Positions 36,776-44,879 of a stretch of 64,000 nt of DNA are shown here, piece by piece. The DNA lies in contig NZ_JAAOEN010000002.1 of the NCBI RefSeq assembly GCF_011320225.1, forward strand, positions 558,584-622,583, given 5' to 3'. The notes below the pieces were generated by a model that was given only the letters and a program-made list of their open reading frames with translations, ran no database searches and was not told the origin of the DNA. The first letter of the stretch is position 1; each line of letters starts with the position of its first letter. The position numbers and the translations under genes were made by a program. Source of the stretch: Phytoactinopolyspora limicola (lineage in GTDB: Bacteria > Actinomycetota > Actinomycetes > Jiangellales > Jiangellaceae).

Positions 36776-36815
36776 TCGTCGCCACGCTTCAGCCTCACCC
36801 CCGGTGCTACGACGA

Positions 36816-37787
36816 TCAATCATCGCGGTGGCGGAACGCCGCTCGGTAGCTCTGCGGAGTGGTGCCTAGCCGTCGGCTGAACTGGTGCCGCAACGCCGCC
36901 CCCGTGCCGAACCCGGTCGCCGACGCGATCGCGTCAACGGTCAAGTCGCCCTGTTCGAGCATCCGTTGCGCCGCGGCGACGCGGCGACCCAGCAGCCAGC
37001 CGTAGGGCGTCACTCCGGTCTCGGCACGGAAGCGACGGGCGAAGGTCCGTGGGGACATCGCTGCCCGGGCAGCCAACCGCTCGATCGTCAATTCCTCGTC
37101 GAGATGCGCCTCCATGTAGTCGAGGACGCTTGCCAGGGTGTCCGCCGCCGTCGCCCTGATCGGCGCCTGAATGAACTGCGCCTGGCCGCCGTCCCGGTGC
37201 GGCGGCACCACCATCCGACGGGCGATCTCCACCGCGACCTGCGCGCCGTGCTCTTGCCGCCAGAGATAAAGACACGCGTCGATGCCAGCGGCTGTCCCGG
37301 CGCTGGTGATCACCGGCCCGTCTTCGACGTACAGCACGTCGGGGTCGACCTTCGCGGCGGGATAGGCACGGGCCAGGTCATCGCTGTACATCCAATGGGT
37401 GGTGCAACGTCGCCCGTCGAGCAGACCAGCGGCCCCGAGCACGAACGCCCCGGTGCACACGGACAACACCCGCGCTCCGCGGTCGACGCTGGCCCGCAAG
37501 GCCGATAGGAGGGGTTCGGTGAACGGCTCCCGCCCCTCGATCACCTGCAGCCGGGGCATGGCGGGGATCCCAATGAGGTCGGCCTCGTCGAGCCGCTCCA
37601 GCCCGTTCTGAACAACGATGTCGAATCCGACGGAGGTGGTGACCGGCCCTGGCCGCGTCCCGCAGAGGGCGAACTCCATCGTCGGCATGCCTTGGTCCGA
37701 CCGGTCGAGGCCAAAGGCCTCACAGAAGACGCCGAGCTCGAAGGGAGCGACACCCTCCACAGCTAGCACCGCGACATTTCGGATCAT
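36816..37787 (-). CDS. GlxA-family AraC-type transcriptional regulator
   Basis: 323 residues. An N-terminal DJ-1/PfpI-like domain (VAVLAVEGVAPFELGVFCEAFG; VLSVCTGAFVLGAAGLLDGRRCTTHW) includes the nucleophile-elbow Cys of the fold. A C-terminal AraC double helix-turn-helix follows (MSPRTFARRFRAETGVTPYGWLLGRR and ATGFGTGAALRHQF). ATG 37787 gives the family start MIRNVAVLAVEG; an upstream frame would cross the operator array. Such regulators often sense amino-acid or nitrogen compounds and control adjacent genes or themselves. Confidence 0.9.
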   Translation of the reverse strand: MIRNVAVLAVEGVAPFELGVFCEAFGLDRSDQGMPTMEFALCGTRPGPVTTSVGFDIVVQNGLERLDEADLIGIPAMPRLQVIEGREPFTEPLLSALRASVDRGARVLSVCTGAFVLGAAGLLDGRRCTTHWMYSDDLARAYPAAKVDPDVLYVEDGPVITSAGTAAGIDACLYLWRQEHGAQVAVEIARRMVVPPHRDGGQAQFIQAPIRATAADTLASVLDYMEAHLDEELTIERLAARAAMSPRTFARRFRAETGVTPYGWLLGRRVAAAQRMLEQGDLTVDAIASATGFGTGAALRHQFSRRLGTTPQSYRAAFRHRDD

Positions 37788-37808
37788 TCGACCATGATGC
37801 CCGAAGAT

Positions 37809-37881
37809 TGGCAGAATGTCGATGGTAGATGGCATTCCTGCCACTACTGGCAGCAATCTTGCGGTGGGACAATTTCTGCCA
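37809..37881. promoter_or_regulatory. Array of four TGGCAG(N)AAT half sites upstream of the GlxA-type regulator
   Basis: Half sites TGGCAGAATG (37809), CATTCCTGCCA (37833, inverted), TGGCAGCAAT (37848) and ATTTCTGCCA (37872, inverted). Both direct and inverted half sites repeat with a 39-bp period, forming two tandem inverted pairs. Position just upstream of the regulator's start suggests autoregulation. Confidence 0.6.
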
Positions 37882-38045
37882 TGGGACCCGTCATTGCCAT
37901 CGTCGCTCTCGTCACACTGATGACGTACCTGGTCGTGTTGCTCCTCGACGACGGCCGGCGGTCACGTGAACCCCAGCGGCGCGCCGAAGACTCCTGGTCA
38001 CCCGACCTGCCCACCGAGCCCTACCGGGACCGCATCCGCCACTAA
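37881..38045 (+). CDS. Possible small single-span membrane protein
   Basis: 54 codons from ATG 37881. One strongly hydrophobic helix (VIAIVALVTLMTYLVVLLL) is followed by a charged tail (DDGRRSREPQRRAEDSW). No recognised family. The ATG overlaps the last half site of the operator array and the ribosome site is weak (GGTGGG, 12 bases upstream). Plausible but unproven. Confidence 0.4.
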   Translation: MGPVIAIVALVTLMTYLVVLLLDDGRRSREPQRRAEDSWSPDLPTEPYRDRIRH

Positions 38046-38080
38046 CCCACCCCGCCGGGGTGTAGCCAGGTACCGCGCCG

Positions 38081-38305
38081 TCAGTCCAGGAGGACGAGAA
38101 TGTCACCCTCCTGCACGACGTCACCGGCCGCGACCTTGACGTCGACGACGACTCCACCTGTTTCGGCCAAGACGGGGATCTCCATCTTCATCGACTCCAA
38201 CACCAGCAGAGTGGCCCCCGCTTCGACCCGGTCCCCCAGGGATACGTCCACCGAATGGACATTGGCCACCATCTCGGCCGACACCTGCTCCACCACGTGC
38301 CCCAC
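38081..38305 (-). CDS. Small biotin/lipoyl attachment-domain carrier protein (TB7.3-like)
   Basis: 74 residues consisting of a single biotinyl domain. The modification motif ESMKMEIPV has the target Lys between two Met residues, and the two Gly-rich hairpins (LGDRVEAGATLLVLE; VAAGDVVQEGDILVLL) are typical. It resembles the free-standing biotinylated protein TB7.3 (Rv3221c) that lies beside pdtaS and whiB1 in mycobacteria; pdtaS is also close by here. The carboxylase partner is unknown. Confidence 0.9.
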   Translation of the reverse strand: MGHVVEQVSAEMVANVHSVDVSLGDRVEAGATLLVLESMKMEIPVLAETGGVVVDVKVAAGDVVQEGDILVLLD

Positions 38306-38462
38306 TCCTCTCAGTGGACCGGAGCCCGATCCGCATCCGGCAGCCTATACGCGCCCCTACTCCGGCCACGGCCGCAGCCCACAGCCACCGGCCATTTACC
38401 TGCGCCATCGATGGGCGTGGCTCCCACAAGATCACCCCGAACAAGGGTTCACTAGAGCTATT

Positions 38463-39269
38463 GTGGTGCTCGTTGTGCTAGCTCTGTCAGCCGGCCTCGC
38501 CGTCGGCTACGCGAAGCACGGCCGGTTGCGCCGGCTCGCCACGCCGCCACCGGTCCGCAACCGACTATTACTCACCGCACTAGGCCTGTACATCCTGGGC
38601 GTGTTCGCCAGCTGGGCCTGGGAGTCCGCACTCGGTGTCCTTTCCGCCCTGAGCTGGCTGGTCGTTGCGTTCTATGCCTGGATCAACCGCTGGATGCCTG
38701 GCGCCCGCCTCATCGCCTTCGGCCTGGCGGCCAACGCTCTGGTCCTGCTGTTCAACGGGTCTATTCCGGTATCACCCAACGCGGCCTCCCGGGCCGGAGC
38801 CGAGCCGTCGGCCGTCACATCGGCCGAACACACCGAACCCGTCGACGAGTCGACCCGACTATCGATACTGACCAAGAACATCCCCGTTGCCTTTCCCCCG
38901 AGGCCGGAGGTGGTCAGCCCCGGCGATATCGCCGTGGCGGCGGGGCTGGCCGTCGTCGTAGCCACCGGCATGACCGGTCACCGACCAACCTCCCCCACAC
39001 CGCCCGCTCCCCGCCGTCGCAATCCTTACGCCGCTCAACTCGACGAGCGCCCGGAGGGTGAACACCCACCCGACGCCCACACCGACGCCGAGCCGCACCA
39101 CGATCCCGCTCCCCGCCGGCCCGGCGCCGCCGCACCCGACCACGGCCGGCGACCATCACCTACCCGCACCGGCGAACCCGCACACCAGCACAGCCGTGCC
39201 ACAATGAAGGGCCAGCGGCCGTCGGACACCACACCGATCCGCCGGCAACCAGTGCACAGCGACACCTAG
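38463..39269 (+). CDS. DUF5317 membrane protein
   Basis: About 268 residues. Helices at VVLVVLALSAGLAVGYA, LLLTALGLYILGVFASW, VLSALSWLVVAFYAW and LIAFGLAANALVLLF are followed by a loop and a final helix (VSPGDIAVAAGLAVVVATGM), then a long hydrophilic Pro/His/Arg-rich cytoplasmic tail. The central pattern STRLSILTKNIPVAFPPRPEVVSPGD matches DUF5317. Function unknown. Start uncertain: GTG 38463 puts the first helix at the N-terminus. It precedes the bL37 gene by only nine bases. Confidence 0.7.
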   Translation: MVLVVLALSAGLAVGYAKHGRLRRLATPPPVRNRLLLTALGLYILGVFASWAWESALGVLSALSWLVVAFYAWINRWMPGARLIAFGLAANALVLLFNGSIPVSPNAASRAGAEPSAVTSAEHTEPVDESTRLSILTKNIPVAFPPRPEVVSPGDIAVAAGLAVVVATGMTGHRPTSPTPPAPRRRNPYAAQLDERPEGEHPPDAHTDAEPHHDPAPRRPGAAAPDHGRRPSPTRTGEPAHQHSRATMKGQRPSDTTPIRRQPVHSDT

Positions 39270-39278
39270 GGAGCACAG

Positions 39279-39353
39279 ATGGCCAAGCGAGCACGCAAGC
39301 GGCGGGGCCGCAAGAAGAAGTCCGCCAACCACGGCAAGCGTCCCAACGCTTAA
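39279..39353 (+). CDS. Ribosomal protein bL37 (24 residues)
   Basis: A 24-codon gene encoding MAKRARKRRGRKKK-SANHGKRPNA: extremely basic, ending in the NHGKRPNA tail of the actinobacterial large-subunit protein bL37 described in the mycobacterial ribosome. ATG at 39279 after CTAGGGAG. The gene is easily missed by annotation pipelines because of its size. It starts just after the DUF5317 stop and may share its transcript. Confidence 0.85.
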   Translation: MAKRARKRRGRKKKSANHGKRPNA

Positions 39354-39414
39354 CAGTCCGCGGGGGCCGGCTCGGTGGCAGGCGCCTCGAGCCGGTTCGA
39401 CGCCACCCGCCCAT

Positions 39415-39478
39415 CACCCCGTGATCATGAACGTTTTGCCGTGCTATGGCACGGCAAAACGTTCATGATCACGGGGTG
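39415..39478. repeat. 64-bp palindromic element (copy A)
   Basis: Perfect 30-bp arms (39415-39444 and 39449-39478) around the 4-nt loop TATG. The arm begins CACCCCGTGATCATGAACGT and continues TTTGCCGTGC. It shares its core (CCCC-R-TGATCATGAAC-RY-TTTGCCG) with the 86-bp palindrome at 57017-57102, so both belong to one extragenic repeat family. The element abuts the truncated start of the TetR pseudogene. Confidence 0.95.
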
Positions 39479-40024
39479 GCCGTCGGACAGCGCGGCGGTG
39501 GAGTTGTTCCGCGCGCAGGGTTTCAACGCGACCACCGTCGAGCAGATCGCCGAAGCAGCCGAAGTGGCCCCCAGCACCGTTTTCCGATACTTCCCCACCA
39601 AGGAAGACATCGTCGTCCCCGAAGACGACCTCGGCCCCTTTCTGGCCGCCTTTCAGGCTCAACCCCCGGAGCTGAGCCCGTTGGAGGCCATCCGGCGGGC
39701 GTTCCAGGCGACGTTGTCCCCCTCAGCGACCGCGAACTGGATGAACGACGCGATCGTGAACAGCGCGAGCTGCTGATCTTGTCCATTCTCGAGCTGTGGG
39801 CGGCCAACCTCGACAACATCACCAGCGGCCTGCTCCAACTTGCCGAAGCGGTCGACGAGCGGGGCGGGCGAGACGCCGCCGACCCACTTATGCGTAGCTT
39901 CGTTGGTGCGGTCAGTGGCGCCATAGTGCCGGCCTGGTTCGCGTGGGCACATGATTCCGACCTCGACCTCGCGGCTGGGATCGACGACGCACTGCGCCAT
40001 CTCGAAGCCGGCCTACCCCTGTGA
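39479..40024 (+). pseudogene. TetR-family regulator, 5'-truncated and frameshifted
   Basis: The first reading frame gives a TetR helix-turn-helix (AAVELFRAQGFNATTVEQIA, APSTVFRYFPTKEDIV) but lacks the usual residues before it, because the palindrome begins immediately upstream. That frame then stops at 39776. The C-terminal part continues in another frame (LDERRDREQRELLILSI ... ALRHLEAGLPL) to 40024. One missing C in the run at 39718-39722 would restore TLSPLSDRELDERR, so a single-base deletion explains the shift. Either a true pseudogene or, for the shift only, a sequencing error. Confidence 0.85.
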
Positions 40025-40158
40025 TCACACCCTTGCGCCGGCCGCGTCAGCCATGCCCACGGTGGGCGTGTGCACAGATACGATCACCTCGGCCCCTACA
40101 GCGACTGGGCCACCGGCCGGTTCGCCGCGTCGCCCGAGGCAATGAGGTCATGGTCTCG

Positions 40159-40764
40159 TCAACGACGATGGCCCGCCGCTGGGCGACGCAGTAGCCATTG
40201 CCGGAACGTCCGCCGCGGATGGCTGGCTCGGATGGCACCTGAGCGCACCTTGCCCACGATGCGCAGGACGGGCGCACCCGGCTCGGCACGCTGTGTCACG
40301 CGGTTGACCAGGCTGCCGCTGCTACTGGAGGCGTTGTCCATATCCACACCCCAGCCGGGCGGCACCGTCATGACGATGGACCCAGCGTCCGCCATAGCCT
40401 GGATCGTGACCTCTTGATGTGAACAGACGGCCTGGGTGAAGTCGATCCTGATGGTGCCCGAGGTGCATTCCGCGACGATCAGGGCCGGCACCACCCAGTA
40501 GCCTTCCTTGCGCAGCGACCCGCTCTGTGTTTTCAGCGTCAGCGTTCCGGTATCGCGCACCGGCGGAGCCGGCAGATCTGACGTCACGACGTCCAACTCG
40601 GCCCGAGTCCGCGCGGCGTACGTAGCGGCCAGCCGTTCGTCCAGCTCAGTGAGGTCCAGGCGGCCGTCAGCCACCGCCGACTGAAGTTGCTCGGCCACGG
40701 CGTCCCGGTCGGCGTCGGCCGCCCGGACCGAGCGTTCTGGAACCGGATCGGGCGGATGCGTCAT
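40159..40764 (-). CDS. DUF1707 domain protein with LiaF-like C-terminal part
   Basis: 201 residues. The N-terminal DUF1707 (SHOCT-like) segment is VRAADADRDAVAEQLQSAVADGRLDLTELDERLAATYAAR with the family's conserved pattern. The C-terminal half (TLKTQSGSLRKEGYW, IRIDFTQAVC, MTVPPGWGVDM) resembles the cell-wall-active-antibiotic response domain. No membrane helix is visible. Probably a cytoplasmic or membrane-associated stress-response protein; role unknown. Confidence 0.85.
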   Translation of the reverse strand: MTHPPDPVPERSVRAADADRDAVAEQLQSAVADGRLDLTELDERLAATYAARTRAELDVVTSDLPAPPVRDTGTLTLKTQSGSLRKEGYWVVPALIVAECTSGTIRIDFTQAVCSHQEVTIQAMADAGSIVMTVPPGWGVDMDNASSSSGSLVNRVTQRAEPGAPVLRIVGKVRSGAIRASHPRRTFRQWLLRRPAAGHRR

Positions 40765-40899
40765 AGCGGCTCCATCTGCCAGTTGATCGATGTGTCATGA
40801 GCATAGAACGCCGGACACGGCGACCGCGACGCATGGTCCGGCCCCACGGGCCACGACCCCGCGTTCGCTCCCCTCCGCGGCACACGCGGAACCCGTTGC

Positions 40900-41223
40900 T
40901 CAGAGTCCACCCAACTGCACGCCGCGCCGACTGAGGCCTCGAACGGAGCGTCGCTCCTCAGCGGTAGTACCTCCCCACACGCCGTAACCTTGGCCGGTGT
41001 CGAAGGCATAGGCCAGGCATTCCGCGGTGACTCGGCAACTGGCACAGATCTCCTTGGCCGCCTCGATCTGCTCGACGGCGGGGCCGACCGTCCCGATGGG
41101 GAAGAATATCTCCGGGTCGGCTTTACGGCAGCTGGCCCAGCTCATCCACTCCGGCCGGCTGACGCCCGACAAGGGGGTCTCGGCGGTGACGGCTTGCTCG
41201 ATCTGGATCACCCCTTCGACCAT
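40900..41223 (-). CDS. WhiB-family iron-sulfur regulator (second WhiB)
   Basis: 107 residues with Cys ligands in WASCRKADPEIFF, ICASCRV and AECLAYA, then GYGVWGGTTAEERR. Unlike the WhiB1 at 18591 it has a 25-residue N-terminal extension and an uncharged C-terminus (LSRRGVQLGGL). The subclass is uncertain. The upstream region contains a pair of direct repeats. Stands alone, divergent from marC. Confidence 0.9.
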   Translation of the reverse strand: MVEGVIQIEQAVTAETPLSGVSRPEWMSWASCRKADPEIFFPIGTVGPAVEQIEAAKEICASCRVTAECLAYAFDTGQGYGVWGGTTAEERRSVRGLSRRGVQLGGL

Positions 41224-41282
41224 TTCGGCCCACTGACCGCCCGGAGCCGAGGCCGCAGCCCCAGCCGGGCTCAGGGAAAACT

Positions 41283-41310
41283 ACTACATACCGTAACACT
41301 ACATAACGTA
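41283..41310 (-). promoter_or_regulatory. Tandem 13-bp repeats upstream of the second whiB
   Basis: ACTACATACCGTA (41283-41295) and ACTACATAACGTA (41298-41310), one mismatch, 15-bp period, in an AT-rich pocket between whiB and marC. Period and placement suggest a regulator binding side by side about 60 bp upstream of the whiB start. Confidence 0.5.
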
Positions 41311-41372
41311 GTAGCGCTACGTCCCCGCATCGCCCCGGAACGGCCTCTACACTCAGCACTCGTGGGTGAATC

Positions 41373-41981
41373 ATGACGTGGCAACTGTTCGGCGAGGCGT
41401 TCGTCACGCTGTTCGTCATCATGGATCCGCCAGGCACCGTGCCGATCTTCCTCGCCCTCACGGGCACCCGCGCCGCAGCCGGACACCGGGCCCGCGCCGC
41501 TTTAGTCGCGGTGACCGTCGCTCTCGGGGTGATCGTCGCATTCGCCCTGTTCGGCCAGGCCATCCTCGACTACCTGGGAATCAGCCTCCCCGCCCTACAA
41601 ACCGCTGGCGGGCTGCTCCTACTCCTGGTCGCACTCCAGCTGCTGACCGGCGCCCTCGACGACCCCGCTACCCCGACCTCAGGCAACGTCGCCATGGTTC
41701 CACTCGGGACACCGCTGCTGGCCGGCCCCGGCGCCATCGTCGCCACGATGGTCTTCGTCCAGCGGGCCGACGAGCGAGCCGACTACCTCGCCATCGCGGC
41801 GGCGATCGTCGCTGTCCACCTGCTCCTCTGGATCTTCATGCGGTTCAGCGTGGTGGTCCTGCGCGTTCTCAAAGAGTCCGGGATCTTGCTGGTCAGCCGG
41901 ATCGCCGGTCTGCTGCTCGCGGCGATCGCCGTCCAACTGGTCGCCGACGCCGTCCGGGCATTCATCGACGGAGCCGGCTAA
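41373..41981 (+). CDS. MarC-family integral membrane protein
   Basis: 202 residues with about six transmembrane helices. The family signature is visible: ALFVTLFVIMDPPGTVPIF-type opening (here EAFVTLFVIMDPPGTVPIF) and AMVPLGTPLLAGPGAI. The function of MarC proteins is unsettled; older links to antibiotic resistance were not confirmed. ATG 41373 directly after the divergent promoter region. Confidence 0.9.
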   Translation: MTWQLFGEAFVTLFVIMDPPGTVPIFLALTGTRAAAGHRARAALVAVTVALGVIVAFALFGQAILDYLGISLPALQTAGGLLLLLVALQLLTGALDDPATPTSGNVAMVPLGTPLLAGPGAIVATMVFVQRADERADYLAIAAAIVAVHLLLWIFMRFSVVVLRVLKESGILLVSRIAGLLLAAIAVQLVADAVRAFIDGAG

Positions 41982-42003
41982 TTCGGTCCGCGGCACCGAA
42001 GCC

Positions 42004-43053
42004 CTACACCAGGCAGTTCACCTCCGACGGCAAGTCGAACAGTAGGAACAACCGCGGATCTCCGAACGTCACGACGCAGCCCACACCCCCAGCACCGACT
42101 GTGAGCACCTGCAAGGCGACGGGACGGAAGGTGTCCGACCCGCCCTGCCGCAAATACACCCCAAACCCAGGCTGCCCATTGGCCTGGACCGGAATCAGCC
42201 GCAGGTCGCCCGGCCCAGCCGGACAGGCCGTGGCCACCAGGGTGCCGACGTCGGTGGGACCCCGGTACCACACCGGATCCGGCGGCATCTCCCAGACGAC
42301 GTCGTCGGTGCACAAACTCACGAGGGCGGCGACATCACGCTGCTCCATCGCGTGCTGGTACCGCTCGAGGAGGCGACGTTGCTCGGCCGGCTCCGGCTCG
42401 GCTACCTCGTCCTCGACCAGCCCGGCCCTGCGCAACCGGGCCCGGGCCCGCTGGCGAATGCCGTCAACCGCCGTGGCGGTGCTGCCCAGCGCCTCGGCGG
42501 CCTCGGCCGATCGCCATTTCAGGACGTCGCAGAGGATGACGACGGCGCGGTGCCGCGGCGGCAAATGCTGCAGAGCGGCCACGAAAGCCAGCCGGACGCT
42601 GGACCGCGCGGCCACCACCTCCGCCGGATCGGCGGCAACGTCCCACACCATCCCCGTCGGTATCGGCTCGAGCCACGGAATGTCCAGCTGCTGCCGCCCC
42701 GCCGCGACAGGTTGGGTACTCGGTCCGCCCAGGTCGGACGGCAACGGCCGGCGCTGACGGCTCTCCAGAGCGTTCAGGCACACCCGCGTGGCGATCCGGT
42801 ACAACCAAGTGCGCAGGCTCGAACGCTGCTCGAACGACCCGTAGGACCTCCAGGCACGCAGGAGTGTCTCCTGCACAGCATCCTCGGCGTCATGAACCGA
42901 ACCGAGCATGCGGTAACAATGCGCCATCAGCTCCGGCCGCAGGGGTATAGCCAGTCGGGTGAACTCCGCGCCGATCTCCGGGCTGGTTTCTCCCACAGCG
43001 ACGGCCGTACCGTCCCTGGTTGTCGCCATCTGGCCATCTCCGCTCATCATCAC
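42004..43053 (-). CDS. ECF sigma factor with C-terminal SnoaL-like domain (SigG/SigX5 type)
   Basis: 349 residues. Region 2: LMAHCYRMLGSVHDAEDAVQETLLRAWRS, with SSLRTWLYRIATRVCLNALE. Region 4: LQHLPPRHRAVVILCDVL, then SAEAAEALGSTATAVDGIRQRA. The C-terminal 120 residues (LERYQHAMEQRDVAALVSLCTDDVVWEMPP, WYRGPTDVG) form an NTF2/SnoaL-like domain that in related groups tunes sigma activity without a separate anti-sigma factor. Start ATG 43053; three Met codons in a row leave the exact one open. No partner gene nearby. Confidence 0.9.
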   Translation of the reverse strand: MMMSGDGQMATTRDGTAVAVGETSPEIGAEFTRLAIPLRPELMAHCYRMLGSVHDAEDAVQETLLRAWRSYGSFEQRSSLRTWLYRIATRVCLNALESRQRRPLPSDLGGPSTQPVAAGRQQLDIPWLEPIPTGMVWDVAADPAEVVAARSSVRLAFVAALQHLPPRHRAVVILCDVLKWRSAEAAEALGSTATAVDGIRQRARARLRRAGLVEDEVAEPEPAEQRRLLERYQHAMEQRDVAALVSLCTDDVVWEMPPDPVWYRGPTDVGTLVATACPAGPGDLRLIPVQANGQPGFGVYLRQGGSDTFRPVALQVLTVGAGGVGCVVTFGDPRLFLLFDLPSEVNCLV

Positions 43054-43171
43054 CGCTGCCCGCTGCCGGACAGCACGGTCTCCGCGCCGTCGCGGTCACG
43101 CGCCGCTGCCTCGCGCACACTTAGATAGACCGCGCCGGTCCGCGAAATTCAGCGGGCGGATGCGGATGACA

Positions 43172-43765
43172 TCAGCTGAGCAAGAAAGCGGCGGCGACGA
43201 TACCCGCTGCCATAGCCAGCCCGAGCACAGCGCCCGAGACGAACGGGAAACGTTCGGCCAGCGGGACGGCCCGGGGGAACCGTCGAGCGAGCCGGCGGGC
43301 CGTGACGGCGCCGTCCAGCTCCTCCGGCCGGACCTCCAGCCACCTGACCAGCCGGCGCATGTCATCAGGTGTCCAGTGTGGGCTCTTCAGCCGCGCGATA
43401 AGCCGTTCGCGTCGGTCGAGCACGATCAGGTTCCGGTTGGCCTGCGTGCCGGACGAGGCCGCGACCCGGATGCTCAGCACCGTGGCGATGTCGGAGCGGG
43501 CCCGGCTGCGTGGCCACCCGATCGGCCGCACGACCCGGATCTTCTCCGGCGTGACGACGATACGCTCCCGATGTAAGAACTGGGCCACTCCCGCCAACGT
43601 CAGCGCCACAACACTGGCAGCCATCACCCCGACCACGCCGTTGCGCACCACCACCAGCGATCCGAGCGCGCCGACCAGCACCGGGGTGCTCTTAACCAGC
43701 CTGCGATAACTCTGACCGGACGGGACCACCACCCGCTCCGACGGGCTGATCGCACGCGTGGCCAT
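43172..43765 (-). CDS. PH-domain (bPH2/DUF304-like) membrane protein
   Basis: 197 residues. Two hydrophobic helices near the N-terminus (LVGALGSLVVV; GVMAASVVALTLAGVAQFL) precede a bacterial PH-like fold (RERIVVTPEKIRVVRP, TVLSIRVAASSGTQANRNLIVLDRRERL). A last C-terminal helix follows (VSGAVLGLAMAAGIVAAAFLL). Function unknown. ATG 43765. Confidence 0.75.
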   Translation of the reverse strand: MATRAISPSERVVVPSGQSYRRLVKSTPVLVGALGSLVVVRNGVVGVMAASVVALTLAGVAQFLHRERIVVTPEKIRVVRPIGWPRSRARSDIATVLSIRVAASSGTQANRNLIVLDRRERLIARLKSPHWTPDDMRRLVRWLEVRPEELDGAVTARRLARRFPRAVPLAERFPFVSGAVLGLAMAAGIVAAAFLLS

Positions 43766-43901
43766 ACGCTGATCCTAGCCGGCGTTTCCTGGCTAGCTGG
43801 TTGAGTAGGAAGCAAGGCGGCCGCAAACCGAGTGGTGGATCCCCGCTCGAAACTGGCGTTCGCCAAGTGATGGGCCACCACGGCTGGTGACCGGGTCGTG
43901 A

Positions 43902-44297
43902 AACTGGGCGCCAGCGCGCGTGTTCGACCTGTTCACGAGCCCGGCGAGCCAGCGCGAGTTCTACGGCGACGACGCGCCGGGCTGGGTCGTCGACTCGCGC
44001 TGCGAGCTGCGCGTCGGCGGCGTATGGGAGATCGCCTTCGGCCCCTCGCCGGACGAGCTCTACCGGCACCGGCACGTGTTCGAGGCGATTGAGCGCCCTC
44101 GCCGCCTGCTGCTGGCCACGACCGAGACCCGCCTCGACGGGTCGACGCTCGCGTTCAGCACCGAGTTCACGTTCGCGCCCCGAGACGGGGCGACCCTGAT
44201 GACGATGGTTCAGTGGGGCTTCCCGTCCGACGAGTTGCGCGACGGGCACGGCCGCGGTCTGCCGCACGCGTTCGACCGGCTGGCACGGGCGTTGTAG
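43902..44297 (+). pseudogene. SRPBCC/AHSA1-domain protein, missing its N-terminus
   Basis: The readable protein begins in mid-domain (ARVFDLFTSPASQREFYGDD), and an in-frame TGA at 43899-43901 precludes an upstream extension. Normal members have about 15 residues of the first strand before 'VFDLFT'. The rest is intact: GGVWEIAFGPSPDELYRHRHVFE, MVQWGFPSDELRDGHGRGL. A GTG at 43920 could still start a shortened product. First of several decayed genes in a row. Confidence 0.75.
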
Positions 44298-44316
44298 GCC
44301 CGAGGAAGGAGGCCCC

Positions 44317-44649
44317 ATGGCGAAGTCCATCCTGTACATGTCGATGTCGCTCGACGGGTTCATCACCGGCCCCGGCGACGGCCCGGACAACGGGCTCGGA
44401 ACCGGCGGCAACCGGCTGCACGAGTGGCTCGGCGAGCCCGTCTCCAGGCTGCCACGCTTCGACCCGCCGGGGCTGAGTGGGCAGGTGTTCGCCGAGCTGA
44501 TGACGACGGTTGCGGTCGTCGTCGGCCGCAAGACGTTCGACTACGCCGGGCACTGGAGCGGCGACCACCACGGCGTGCCGATCGTCGAGCCCACGCGCGT
44601 GCTCGACGCGCCTGGCGTCACACACGTGCGCTACCGGGTTGTGTCATGA
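44317..44649 (+). pseudogene. Dihydrofolate-reductase-family protein with an internal in-frame deletion
   Basis: The N-terminal half is normal for the RibD C-terminal/DHFR-like family (SILYMSMSLDGFITGPGD, TVAVVVGRKTFDYAGHW). After DHHGVPIV it jumps directly to the family's very last strand (EPTRVLDAPGVTHVRYRV). About 80 residues that should separate these are missing while the frame is preserved. At 110 residues it is little more than half the normal length. Probably non-functional. Confidence 0.75.
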
Positions 44650-44672
44650 GTGGCCGTCAGACTGGAGTCTCG

Positions 44673-44795
44673 ATGTCCAAGGTGTGGTTCGTGACAGGAA
44701 GTTCGCACGGTCTGGGTCGCGCGCTCGTCGAGGTCGCGCTCGAAGCGGGTCATCGCGTAGCGGCGACGACGAGGCCTGGCGAGAAGTCAGTCTGA
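44673..44795 (+). pseudogene. N-terminal fragment of a short-chain dehydrogenase
   Basis: Forty codons encode the start of an SDR Rossmann fold (KVWFVTGSSHGLGRALVEVA, then GHRVAATTRPGE) and then stop. The catalytic Ser-Tyr-Lys region is gone. The break leads into sequence related to a transposase remnant. Confidence 0.8.
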
Positions 44796-44879
44796 GCGTC
44801 GCCGACGGACGCCGCTGACCGCCGATGCGCCGAAGAACCGCTCCAGACCCCCACATGTTCGAAGGGGTCAGTGGTCGTA

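Noticed and set aside
37881-38045. Firm call of a small membrane gene
   Set aside because: Hydrophobic helix is real, but the start overlaps the operator array and the ribosome site is poor; listed only with low confidence.
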